A DNA stretch of 64,000 nucleotides from Phenylobacterium sp. (GTDB lineage: Bacteria > Pseudomonadota > Alphaproteobacteria > Caulobacterales > Caulobacteraceae). The stretch's first letter is position 1, and every line of letters starts with the position of its first letter. The notes under the pieces were generated by a model that saw only the letters and a list, made by a program, of their open reading frames with translations, ran no database searches and had not been told where the DNA came from. The translations under genes and the position numbers were made by a program. The DNA is taken from assembly GCA_004799545.1 (NCBI GenBank), contig SSMU01000030.1:124001-188000 (forward strand). The letters run 5' to 3'. Positions 1-8,717 of the stretch are shown here, piece by piece.

Positions 1-2340
1 CGGCTTGGGCGCCGGCAGGTCGGCCAGGGTGTCGCTGGCGATCTTGTAGGAGATGTAGGGCTTGGGCCGCCCGTCGGCGCCCGGTTGGTAGAAGTTGGTC
101 CGCTGGGTCGCGGCGACCAGGGCCGCGATCCTGCGCAGCACGCGGTCGTGGTCGAGGCTCTCGACCGCCTGCAGGGCCTCGGTGATCTTGGCCATCGTGG
201 CCTCGGTGCGGACCTGGCGCCGGTCCAGGTCGCCGCCGGCCTCGGGATCGAAGCGGACGCGGAACAGCTCGAGGATCAGCTGGGTGACGTCGGGGTTGGC
301 GGCCAGCGCCTCCTCCTGCACCCGCTGGCTGGGATCGAGACCGGTCTGCTGGCGGAACCGGGCCAGGGCGCGCACCAGGGCGGCGTCGCGCCAGGGCATG
401 GAGAGCTCCAGCACCAGGCGGTTGAAGCCGTCGTTCTCGGTGTCGCCGCACCAGACCGCGACCACAGCGTCCTCGAAGCAGCGTTTCACCTTGGCGAACA
501 CCAGCTTCTCGCCGCGCGGGTCCTCGATCTCGAAGTCGTGCACCCAGATCGGCGCGCCGCCGCCCGGGCTGACCGGGAAGCCGGCCTCGGCCAGGGCCTT
601 CAGGCCCATGTTGTCGAGGATCGGCAGGACGTCGGCGAGCGCCGCCGGCTGGCCGGCGCTGTAGAGCTTGAAGCGGAACTGCAGGGGCGAATCCGTCGCC
701 GCGCGATAGGCGCGCACCCGGATGGTCTCGACCGCGCCCATCTCCTCGATCACCGCCAGGTCGGCCATGGCCTCGGCCGCGTCGAAGCGGTCGCGGTAGC
801 CGGCCGGGAAGGCGGCGCGGTAGCGCAGCAGGGTCTGGGCCAGGGCTTCCGGGTCGCGGTCGGTGGCGCGCACCGCCTCCTCGAAGCGGTCCTCCCAGGT
901 GCGGGCGGCCTCGGCGATCTCCGCCTCGATGACCTTCAGGTCCGGCCAGGCGTGATGGCCCGGCGCGAAGCCCACGATGTAATGGATCCGCGCCAGAGGG
1001 GCGTCGGAGAAGGTGGGGTAGGAGGCCGAGACGTGGCCGCCGTAGGCGCCCGCCAGGATGCGGCCGGCGCGCGCGCTGAGGTCGGAACTGTAGCGGTCGC
1101 GGGGCAGGAACAGCAGCACCGAGGCGAAGCGGTCGAAGGGGTCGCGGCGCTCGAACAGGCCGACGCGGGGCCGGTCGTAGAGGTGCAGGATGCCGAGGCT
1201 CAGCTCGAGCAGCTCGTCCTCGGAGGTCTGGAAGAGCTCGTCCCGGGGATGGTTCTCCAGGATGTTCTTGAGGCGCTTCTCGTTGTGGCTGCCGTGCGCC
1301 ACGTGGGCGCGGGCCAGCACATTGTTGAGCTTCTCGCGGACCAGCGGCACGGCGAAGGCCGGCTCGTCATAGGCCTCGGCGGTGAACAGGCCGACGAAGC
1401 GCACCTCGCCGAGCGGGCGGCCCTTGTCGTCGTAGCGTTTGACGCCGACGTAATCCATGTAGGCGCGGCGGTGGACGCGGCTTCGCGCATTGGCCTTGGC
1501 GACGGTGACGGCGGGATCCTCGATGATCCGCTCCTTGACGTCGCCCATCCTGAGCGCCGGCTCGTGCGCGCGGCGCAGCACAGTGCGCTCCGGGTCGCGC
1601 AGCACCCCCTTGCCGTCCTTGGCCTGGTAGACCGGCTCCTCCGGCGCGTAGTCGCCGTTGGCCAGCCGCGGGTATTCGTAGACCCGGGCCCCCAGGAACA
1701 CGAACTGCTCGGCCTCGAGCCAGCCGAGGAACTCGCTCTCCTCGCGGGTGAATTTGTCCGGATGCGCGCGGCTCTCGTCGAGCATGTTGCGCGCCAGCTC
1801 CAGCATGGCCGGGAAGTCGTCCACGGCGGCGCGGACGTCGTCGAGCGTGGCCTTCAGGCCGGCGATCAGATGGGCCTCGCGGTCGGCGCCCACGGGCTCC
1901 AGGATCACCTGGACGAAGGACTCGCGCCGCGCGCGCCCGCTCTCGCCGCGGACGCCGGCGCGGTCGCGCTGCACCTCGACGACGGGGTGGAACATGGCGC
2001 GGACCGACAGGCCCTGGTCGGCGATCTCGCCCATGATCGAGTCGACGAGGAAGGGGGCGTCGTCCTGCACGATCTCCAGCCGGTCGAGCGTGGCCCTGCG
2101 GCCCACGGCTGGCACGATGCGGATCTTCGGGCCGTGGCCCCGGCGGCGCTCGCCGAACGCCCAGAAGTCGGCGAGGTTGGCGGCCAGCTCCGGGGTCGAA
2201 AGCTCGGTGAGTTCGTCCGGCGCAGCGTCGGCCGCCGCCTGGTCGGCGAAGGCGCGGGCGGCGGTCTGAGCAACATCGCCGGCGAGGGCTTTCATGATGG
2301 CGCGGATGAGCGCGGCGCCGGCGCGGGGAGGTTTGCTCAT
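1..2340 (-). CDS. gdhZ: NAD-specific glutamate dehydrogenase, N-terminal 780 residues (truncated by window edge)
   Basis: The minus frame is open from ATG at 2340 to the window edge, giving the first 780 residues of what should be a protein of about 1,600. The start reads MSKPPRAGAALIRAI. Downstream come segments typical of the large bacterial NAD-glutamate dehydrogenases, such as DDAPFLVDSIMGEI near residue 85, EESEFLGWLEAEQFVFLGAR and VLLFLPRDRYSSDLSARAG. The family deaminates glutamate to 2-oxoglutarate with NAD in the cytoplasm. The catalytic core lies beyond the window. No strong Shine-Dalgarno is visible before the ATG. The unusually structured 200-bp leader may matter for control. The opposite strand also carries a long open frame here, which is a GC-driven shadow. 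Confidence 0.9.
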   Translation of the reverse strand, partial: MSKPPRAGAALIRAIMKALAGDVAQTAARAFADQAAADAAPDELTELSTPELAANLADFWAFGERRRGHGPKIRIVPAVGRRATLDRLEIVQDDAPFLVDSIMGEIADQGLSVRAMFHPVVEVQRDRAGVRGESGRARRESFVQVILEPVGADREAHLIAGLKATLDDVRAAVDDFPAMLELARNMLDESRAHPDKFTREESEFLGWLEAEQFVFLGARVYEYPRLANGDYAPEEPVYQAKDGKGVLRDPERTVLRRAHEPALRMGDVKERIIEDPAVTVAKANARSRVHRRAYMDYVGVKRYDDKGRPLGEVRFVGLFTAEAYDEPAFAVPLVREKLNNVLARAHVAHGSHNEKRLKNILENHPRDELFQTSEDELLELSLGILHLYDRPRVGLFERRDPFDRFASVLLFLPRDRYSSDLSARAGRILAGAYGGHVSASYPTFSDAPLARIHYIVGFAPGHHAWPDLKVIEAEIAEAARTWEDRFEEAVRATDRDPEALAQTLLRYRAAFPAGYRDRFDAAEAMADLAVIEEMGAVETIRVRAYRAATDSPLQFRFKLYSAGQPAALADVLPILDNMGLKALAEAGFPVSPGGGAPIWVHDFEIEDPRGEKLVFAKVKRCFEDAVVAVWCGDTENDGFNRLVLELSMPWRDAALVRALARFRQQTGLDPSQRVQEEALAANPDVTQLILELFRVRFDPEAGGDLDRRQVRTEATMAKITEALQAVESLDHDRVLRRIAALVAATQRTNFYQPGADGRPKPYISYKIASDTLADLPAPKP

Positions 2341-2548
2341 GACTGAAGCCTGGCGGGCGGGCCGGAAGCGAGGGCGCCGCCGGAGGAGAGAGTCCGGCGG
2401 CGCGGGGCTTCGCCGTGGGGGGGCGGCGAAACCTCTGGGGCTCGCTGCGTCCGTGGGTTTGGGGGACGGACGCACCTGCCGGGGCCGTAGAGCCCCGGGC
2501 TAACCTTAGGTAGGAACTGATCGCGCAATTTGAAGACCTTGATCAAGT
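2341..2548 (-). promoter_or_regulatory. Hairpin-rich leader between the AI-2E transporter gene and gdhZ
   Basis: This gap holds four consecutive inverted repeats. They are an 11-bp perfect stem (2374-2384 with 2393-2403), a 7-bp stem (2409-2415 with 2424-2430), a 9-bp stem (2446-2454 with 2466-2474) and a 7-bp stem (2479-2485 with 2492-2498). The last could terminate the transporter transcript, but no T-run follows. The 5' leader of gdhZ must cross this region. I recognise no known riboswitch. Confidence 0.4.
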
Positions 2549-3661
2549 TTAGCCGGTTGCGGAACCCTCGGCGTCGACGGCCTGGTCGGGCGAGGTGTCC
2601 ACCGGCCGGTTCCGGAGTTTCTGTGGTTCGCCGTCGGAGGAGAGCAGCACCGCCACCCAGCGGGTGCCGTCGAACTGGGCGAGGATCACCATGATCATCA
2701 CCGTCAGCGGGGTGGAGAGGAACATGCCGGCGATCCCCCAGATCGCCCCCCAGAAGGCCAAGGCCAGAAGGACGACGATGGGGTCGATGTTCAGGCTGCG
2801 ACCCTGCATCCGCGGATAGATCACGTTGCCGATGACGATGCCGATGGTCTGCAGGGCGACCAGCAGGATCACCGCCGGCCAGTAGCTGTCGAACTGCATC
2901 AGGGCGAACAGCGGCGGGGCGATGCCGGCGAAAGTGCCGCCGATCACCGGGATGTAGACCGCCAGGAAGATCAGGAAGGCCCAGAACACCGCGTTGTGCA
3001 GGCCGACCGCGGCCATGGCCACCCAGGAGAGGCCGGCGACCATCAGGCCGGTGAGGGTCTGCACCCACAGGTACTGCTCGACCGCGTCGCGCATCCGCAT
3101 GAAGGCCGCCAGCGCGCCGGCCCGCTCGGGCCGGTTGGGGAACAGGCCGATGATCTTGCGCTCGAAGCCCGAGCGCGAGGCCAGGATGAAGCCCAGGTAG
3201 ACAGCCACGAAGGCCGCTGTGGAGGTGAAGCTCTGCAGGGCGCGGGCCACCTCGCCGAGGTACTGGGCCGGGTCGAGCTGGCGGACCAGCTCCTCCACGG
3301 TCAGCGGCACACGCACGTGGGCGACCGCCGCGATCCTGGCGATCAGCGCCATCATCTTCGGCGCGAAGTCGATCAGCTGGCTGAAGAAGCCCGGCGCGCG
3401 GGCCACCACCATGAAGGTCGCCCCGCCGAACAGCAGGACGGAGATCAGCAGGGCCAGGGGCAGGGCGGCGCGGCGCGAGACGCCCGGCAACCGATGCTCC
3501 AGCACCCGGGCGAAGCCGTCGATCATGATCGCCAGGAAGATGGCCAGCGCCAGCGGCGTCAGGATTCCCGCCAGCCAGGAGGCCACCGCGCCGGAGGCGA
3601 TCACCGCCAGCACGACGATCGCGTTGCGGGAGACGGTGGAAGGCTGGGCGGCGCTCGGCAT
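2549..3661 (-). CDS. AI-2E family transporter (PerM/DUF20-type membrane protein)
   Basis: A 370-residue polytopic membrane protein. An N-terminal pair of helices (about residues 10-50, with SWLAGILTPLALAIFLAIMIDG) is followed by further helices around residues 60-85 and 155-180. The C-terminal half has a block of several helices (about 200-330), including FLIFLAVYIPVIGGTFAGI. Arrangement and length match the AI-2E exporter/PerM family. Members export varied small molecules or have unknown substrates, so the name does not prove autoinducer transport. The gene is alone, upstream of gdhZ in the same direction with 208 bp between them. Confidence 0.85.
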   Translation of the reverse strand: MPSAAQPSTVSRNAIVVLAVIASGAVASWLAGILTPLALAIFLAIMIDGFARVLEHRLPGVSRRAALPLALLISVLLFGGATFMVVARAPGFFSQLIDFAPKMMALIARIAAVAHVRVPLTVEELVRQLDPAQYLGEVARALQSFTSTAAFVAVYLGFILASRSGFERKIIGLFPNRPERAGALAAFMRMRDAVEQYLWVQTLTGLMVAGLSWVAMAAVGLHNAVFWAFLIFLAVYIPVIGGTFAGIAPPLFALMQFDSYWPAVILLVALQTIGIVIGNVIYPRMQGRSLNIDPIVVLLALAFWGAIWGIAGMFLSTPLTVMIMVILAQFDGTRWVAVLLSSDGEPQKLRNRPVDTSPDQAVDAEGSATG

Positions 3662-3762
3662 GCAGGCTTTCGCGGAGGGTCGCCGCAGGGCTTACCCCCA
3701 TTTGGCGGGGATTTGGAGGAGGCGCGCCGGAATTCTTGCGCATCGCGCGTCGCCCGTGCCGG

Positions 3763-4356
3763 TCAGGGGCCGCCCAGCGCCTTGTCAATGACCGCTTCCA
3801 GCAACTCGCTCTCGCCGAGCGGCTCGGTCATGAAGCCCTTCAGCCGGCCGCCCTGCACCAGGGAGATGAAGCCGTGCAGCGTCGACCAGCCGGTGAGCGT
3901 GCGACGCGCCACCACCGCGGGCGAGGCGTGCGGATCGGCGGCCGCCACCGCGCCCCTGAGCGCCTCCCAGCCGGCGCGCGCCGCCGTCAGCAGAGCGGGC
4001 GAGGCGCCGTCGTTCACTAGGTCGCTTGCGAACATCAGACGGAACAGGCCGGGCTTGCCGAAGGCGAGCGCGAGGTACGCCCGAGCCATACCGCGGGCCG
4101 CGCTCGCGGCGTCCGGGGCCTCGGCGACGGCGCGGTGATAGGCGGCCGTCAGATCCTCGAAGCCGCGTGCCGCCACGGCGTCGAGCAGCGCCCGGCGATC
4201 GGCGAAATGGCGATAGGGGGCGGCGGTGGAGACGCCCAACGTCTGGGCGAGCGCGCGCAGCGAGACGGCGTCCGGCCCGCCCTGCTCGACCGTGGTGGCG
4301 GCCGCTTCGATCAACCCAGCGCGCAGGTCGCCGTGGTGGTAGGCGCTTCGACTCAT
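3763..4356 (-). CDS. TetR/AcrR family regulator (WHG-type C-terminal domain)
   Basis: 197 residues. The N-terminal helix-turn-helix spans about residues 8-55 (LIEAAATTVEQGGPDAVSL, then VSTAAPYRHFADRRALLDAV). The ligand-binding half contains GKPGLFRLMFASDLVND and TGWSTLHGFISL, typical of the TetR WHG-domain group. It is divergent from the exported hydrolase gene at 4422 with only 65 bp between. A perfect 7-3-7 palindrome lies in that gap, so the simplest reading is autoregulation plus control of the hydrolase. The inducer is unknown. Confidence 0.88.
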   Translation of the reverse strand: MSRSAYHHGDLRAGLIEAAATTVEQGGPDAVSLRALAQTLGVSTAAPYRHFADRRALLDAVAARGFEDLTAAYHRAVAEAPDAASAARGMARAYLALAFGKPGLFRLMFASDLVNDGASPALLTAARAGWEALRGAVAAADPHASPAVVARRTLTGWSTLHGFISLVQGGRLKGFMTEPLGESELLEAVIDKALGGP

Positions 4357-4421
4357 GCTCCGATGTTGACATAGCTAACATTCATGCGCAATGTAAGCGG
4401 CGCTTACACGAGGAGACGGCG
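4357..4421. promoter_or_regulatory. Divergent promoter with TetR operator palindromes
   Basis: A perfect inverted repeat, TGTAAGC (4392-4398) and GCTTACA (4402-4408) around GGC, sits just before the ribosome site of the hydrolase gene. A weaker related repeat, TGTTGAC/GCTAACA, occupies 4364-4380. A TTGACA at 4366-4371 could be a -35 box for the rightward gene. Palindrome size and position fit a TetR dimer site covering both promoters. Confidence 0.65.
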
Positions 4422-5386
4422 ATGCGGTTGCTTGGATGGGTGATGGGCCTCGCGGCTCTGTTCGTGGCCTCGGCGGCCTTCGCCGGCAACGTCGGCTTCG
4501 AGACGATCTCGATCCCGGTGGCCGGCGACAAGCCGCTGCAGGCCGGGGTCTGGTATCCCACCGATGCGGCCGAGGCGATGACGCCGCTGGCGCTCGGCCG
4601 CCAGAGCGTGGCCCCGGGCGCGGCCGTCCTCGGCCACGGTCATCCGCTGGTGGTGATTTCGCACGGGACAGGCGGCTCGTTCGCCGACCACTTCGACATC
4701 GCCCGGGCGCTGGCCCAGTCGGGCTTCGTGGTGGCCGCGGTCTCCCACACCGGCGACACCTACGACGACCGCAGCCGTGCGCTCCGGATCACCGAACGGC
4801 CCGGCCAACTGGTCCGGCTGATCGACTACATGACGGCGGACTGGCGCGGCCACGCCGCGATCGACGCCCAACGCATCGGCGCCTTCGGATTCTCCTCCGG
4901 CGGCTTCACGGTGCTGGGGGCGATCGGCGGCGAGCCGAACCTGGCCCTGCTCGCGCCGCACTGCGCCCGGCATCCGCACTTCTTCGACTGCCAACTCAAC
5001 CGCCAGTTCGCGGCCTTCCCCCGGCCGGCCACGCCGGCCCCGGTGGCGCACGATCCCCGGATCAAGGCCGCGGTGGTGGCGGCCCCGGCGCTCGGCTTCA
5101 CCTTCGCGCCCTCAGGTCTGGCGAAGGTCCGGATCCCGGTGCAGCTCTGGCGCGCCGAATGGGACACGGTGCTACCGCAGCCCTACTACGCCGAGACGGT
5201 CCACGGCCTCTTGCCCAAGGCGGACTACCGCGTCGCCCCACGCGCCGACCACTTCGACTTCCTGCCGCCCTGCAGCGAGGGCCTGGCCAAGGCCGCGCCC
5301 TCGATCTGCGTGAGCAACATCGACCGCGCGACCTTCCACCAGACCTTCAACGCCGAGGTGGTCCGCTTCTTCCGCGAGAAGCTCCG

Positions 5387-5390
<4 letters not shown>
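4422..5390 (+). CDS. Exported alpha/beta hydrolase, dienelactone hydrolase-like
   Basis: 322 residues from ATG 4422, with GAGGAG 10 bases upstream as ribosome site. An N-terminal signal peptide (LGWVMGLAALFVASAAFA) predicts export. The hydrolase fold shows the oxyanion region PLVVISHGTGG near residue 80 and the nucleophile elbow GFSSGG near residue 155. Late acidic and His residues (RADHFDF near 275) are candidates for the rest of the triad. The family hydrolyses esters or lactones; the substrate is not evident. Divergent partner of the TetR gene and probably its target. The 3' end overlaps the convergent SDR gene by 4 bp. Confidence 0.82.
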
Positions 5391-6169
<779 letters not shown>

Positions 6170-6222
6170 GGACGCATCGCTCCCGTAAGATCGAATTTCA
6201 AGTTCAGCGAGGCTTTAGCGCG

Positions 6223-6645
6223 ATGAGCGGGGCCGAAAAAGCGTCACCCGGCGTCAATGGGGCGTTCGACCCCTCCGACGCGCTCGACCCGAGCCGCGCC
6301 CTGGTCCCGGCGGCGGTGAAGCTGAACGAGCGGATCGTGGCCCGCGGCTTCTGGCCGAAAATCCGCAAGGTGGCCGCCCACGTGCCCTTCGCGGCCCAGG
6401 CGCTCTCCGTCTGGTACGCCGTGCAGGACGACGAGACGCCGGCCGGGGCCAAGGGGCTGATGCTCGCCTGCCTCGCCTATTTCGTGCTTCCGACCGACGC
6501 CATCCCCGACTGGATCCCGGTGATCGGCTACGCCGACGACGCGGCGGTGTTCGCCGCCCTGCTCGGCCTGGTTGGCCGGCATCTGAAGCCGCAGCATCGC
6601 GCCGCCGCCCGCGAGGCGGTGCAGCGGATCAGGCGGGAAGACTAG
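6223..6645 (+). CDS. YkvA-type DUF1232 membrane protein
   Basis: 140 residues. The C-terminal half carries the DUF1232 signature: a helix with ACLAYFVLPTDAIPDWIPVIGYADDAAV, followed by a second hydrophobic helix and a basic tail. The family has one or two membrane helices and no established biochemical role. The N-terminal 45 residues are low-complexity and polar. It is divergent from the SDR gene (54 bp) and its 3' end overlaps the convergent DMT transporter gene by 17 bp. I see no operon partner. Confidence 0.8.
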   Translation: MSGAEKASPGVNGAFDPSDALDPSRALVPAAVKLNERIVARGFWPKIRKVAAHVPFAAQALSVWYAVQDDETPAGAKGLMLACLAYFVLPTDAIPDWIPVIGYADDAAVFAALLGLVGRHLKPQHRAAAREAVQRIRRED

Positions 6646-7564
6646 TGGCGGCGGCCTCGCGCGTCGCGGCCAGGTGCTCGCGCCAGGTGATGAACAGGGT
6701 CGATCCGACCACCACGCCGGCCCCCGCCAGGGTCCAGACGCCCGGCAGTTCGTGGAACAGCAGGAAACCCGCGCCCACCGCCATGACCAGCCGCGTGTAG
6801 TCGATGGGCGCCATGGCCGCGGCGTCGCCGATCTGCATGCCCTTGATGTAGGTCCACTGGTTGAGGGTGCCGATCGCCCCCATGGCGGCCAGCAGGACCA
6901 GGTCGCGGCCGCTTGGCCAATGCCAGGCGAGCACCGCGCCGGGCAGCGAGAACAGCAGCCCCAGGCTCGCGGCCCAGACCAGCAGCACCATCGGCGAGTG
7001 GTCGCGGGTCATCACCTTCATGCCGGTGACGGTCAGCGCGAACAGGAAGGACGAGGCGAGCATGGCCAGCGCTGGACCCGTGACGGCGAAATGGCCGCCG
7101 GCGCCCGGCCGCACCATCAGCAGCACGCCGAAGAACCCCACCACGGCCGCGCCGATCCGCATGGGGCCGACGTGCTCGCGCACCACGAAGGCAGCCAGCG
7201 GCACCAGCCAGAGCGTCCGGGTGAAGCTCAGCGCATTGGCGTCGGCCAGCGGCATCTTCTGGTAGGCGTAGAAGGACAGGATCAGGCCGATGGTGCCGGC
7301 GCTGGAACGGAAGATCAGGATCCACGGCCGGGTGGTGGCGAAGGCCGCGCCGCGGTGCCTGACGATCACCGGCAGCAGGATCAGGAACCCCGCCGCCTGG
7401 CGATAGAAGGTCTGCAGGGCGGCCGGGTAGTCGGCGCCGAGGTATTTGATCAGCGTGGTCATGACCGTGAAGGTCACCGCCGAGGCGAGCATCCACAGCG
7501 CGCCCCGCAGGTTGGGCGTCAGGTTCGCGTAGCCGCCTCGGATCGCCGCCGCTGCGCCGGCCAC
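6629..7564 (-). CDS. EamA/DMT-family transporter
   Basis: 311 residues with about ten hydrophobic helices in two EamA repeats (roughly residues 20-150 and 165-295), the pattern of drug/metabolite exporters such as RhaT and YdcZ relatives. The start is GTG at 7564, overlapping the TAG stop of the quinone oxidoreductase gene by one base, so the two are translationally coupled. Substrate is unknown. The 3' end runs 17 bp into the convergent DUF1232 gene. Confidence 0.85.
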   Translation of the reverse strand: MAGAAAAIRGGYANLTPNLRGALWMLASAVTFTVMTTLIKYLGADYPAALQTFYRQAAGFLILLPVIVRHRGAAFATTRPWILIFRSSAGTIGLILSFYAYQKMPLADANALSFTRTLWLVPLAAFVVREHVGPMRIGAAVVGFFGVLLMVRPGAGGHFAVTGPALAMLASSFLFALTVTGMKVMTRDHSPMVLLVWAASLGLLFSLPGAVLAWHWPSGRDLVLLAAMGAIGTLNQWTYIKGMQIGDAAAMAPIDYTRLVMAVGAGFLLFHELPGVWTLAGAGVVVGSTLFITWREHLAATREAAATSLPA

Positions 7565-8565
7565 TAGTCGACCGTCACCACGACCTTCCCCATGGCCTTG
7601 CGGCTGGCGAGGTGCTTGATCGCGTCGGCCGCCCGGGCCAGCGGGAAGCGCTCGGAGACGAAGGGCTTGATCTTGCCGGCCGTGTACATCTCAAGGAGCT
7701 CGGCGACGTTGGCCTGGTGTCGCGCGGGATTCTTGGCCACCCAACCGCCCCAGAAGACGCCGACAATGTCGCAACCCTTCAGCAGCGCCAGGTTCAGCGG
7801 GATCTTCGGAATCTCGCCCGCCGCGAAGCCGACCACCAGGTATTTGCCCTCCCAGGCGATGGAGCGCAGCGCCGGCTCGGCGTAGGCGTCGCCGATGGGG
7901 TCATAGATGACGTCCGCGCCGTTCGGGCCGGTGGCGTCCTTGAACAGGCCCGCCAGCGCCTTCTGGCCGTCGCGGTCGAAGGGCCCGCGGGGATAGACCA
8001 CGCCGCTGTCGGCGCCGTGCTGGATGCAGAGGTCGACCTTTTCCTGGCTGGAGGCTGCGGCGACCACGCGCGCGCCCATCTGCTTGCCGAGCTCCACGGC
8101 GGCCAAGCCGACGCCGCCCGCGGCGCCCAGCACCAGCAGGGTCTGGCCGGCCTTCAGGTCCGCCCGGTCCTTCAAGGCGTGCCAGCTGGTGCCATAGGTC
8201 ATGATGAAGGCCGCGGCCTCGTCGAAGGGCATGGCGTCAGGGATCTTCACCAGCCGGTGGGCCTCCAGCGCCAGCTCCTCGGCCATGCCGCCCCAGCCGG
8301 TGTTGCCGAGCACCCGGTCACCCGGCTTCACGTGGGTCACGCCCTCGCCCACCGACTTCACGATGCCGGCGATCTCGCCGCCCGGCGCGAACGGCCTGGC
8401 CGGCTTGAATTGGTACTTGTCCTCGATGATCAGCACGTCGGGGAAGTTGACGCCCACCGCCTTGACCTGGACCACGGCGAAGCCCGGCTTGGCCTCCGGC
8501 GAGGGGACGTTCTCCAGCACCAGGGTGTCGGGCCCGCCCACTTCCTTGCTCAGCAGCGCCTTCAT
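7564..8565 (-). CDS. NADPH:quinone oxidoreductase-like MDR family protein
   Basis: 333 residues of the medium-chain dehydrogenase/reductase fold without the catalytic or structural zinc cysteines, as in the quinone oxidoreductase branch. The N-terminal GroES-like domain has GVNFPDVLIIEDKYQ and the PGGEIAGIV segment. The Rossmann domain has LVLGAAGGVGLAAVELGKQMGA near residue 145. It probably reduces quinones or enoyl compounds with NADPH. First gene of a two-gene unit with the DMT transporter, and divergent from the secreted redoxin fusion with 152 bp between. Confidence 0.88.
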   Translation of the reverse strand: MKALLSKEVGGPDTLVLENVPSPEAKPGFAVVQVKAVGVNFPDVLIIEDKYQFKPARPFAPGGEIAGIVKSVGEGVTHVKPGDRVLGNTGWGGMAEELALEAHRLVKIPDAMPFDEAAAFIMTYGTSWHALKDRADLKAGQTLLVLGAAGGVGLAAVELGKQMGARVVAAASSQEKVDLCIQHGADSGVVYPRGPFDRDGQKALAGLFKDATGPNGADVIYDPIGDAYAEPALRSIAWEGKYLVVGFAAGEIPKIPLNLALLKGCDIVGVFWGGWVAKNPARHQANVAELLEMYTAGKIKPFVSERFPLARAADAIKHLASRKAMGKVVVTVD

Positions 8566-8717
8566 TCTCGTCTCCCGACCTGATGTCCCTAGAGGGGCCG
8601 GACGCTAGCCCAGTCGAACGGATGTTTGAAGCGCCTGCGGGATCGCTGAGGCCCCTTTGCAATATTTCGGCGCGCGGACCCGTGTTATTTCGGGGCCATT
8701 CTCGGAGCGCCATTTTC

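Noticed and set aside
85..2346. 753-residue plus-strand open frame opposite gdhZ
   Set aside because: Its Gly/Ala/Arg/His-rich translation is the mirror of the real gene in GC-rich DNA. The minus strand gives a clear glutamate dehydrogenase.
2294..2503. Plus-strand small frame over the gdhZ leader
   Set aside because: Low-complexity Arg/Gly translation of hairpin DNA with no ribosome site.
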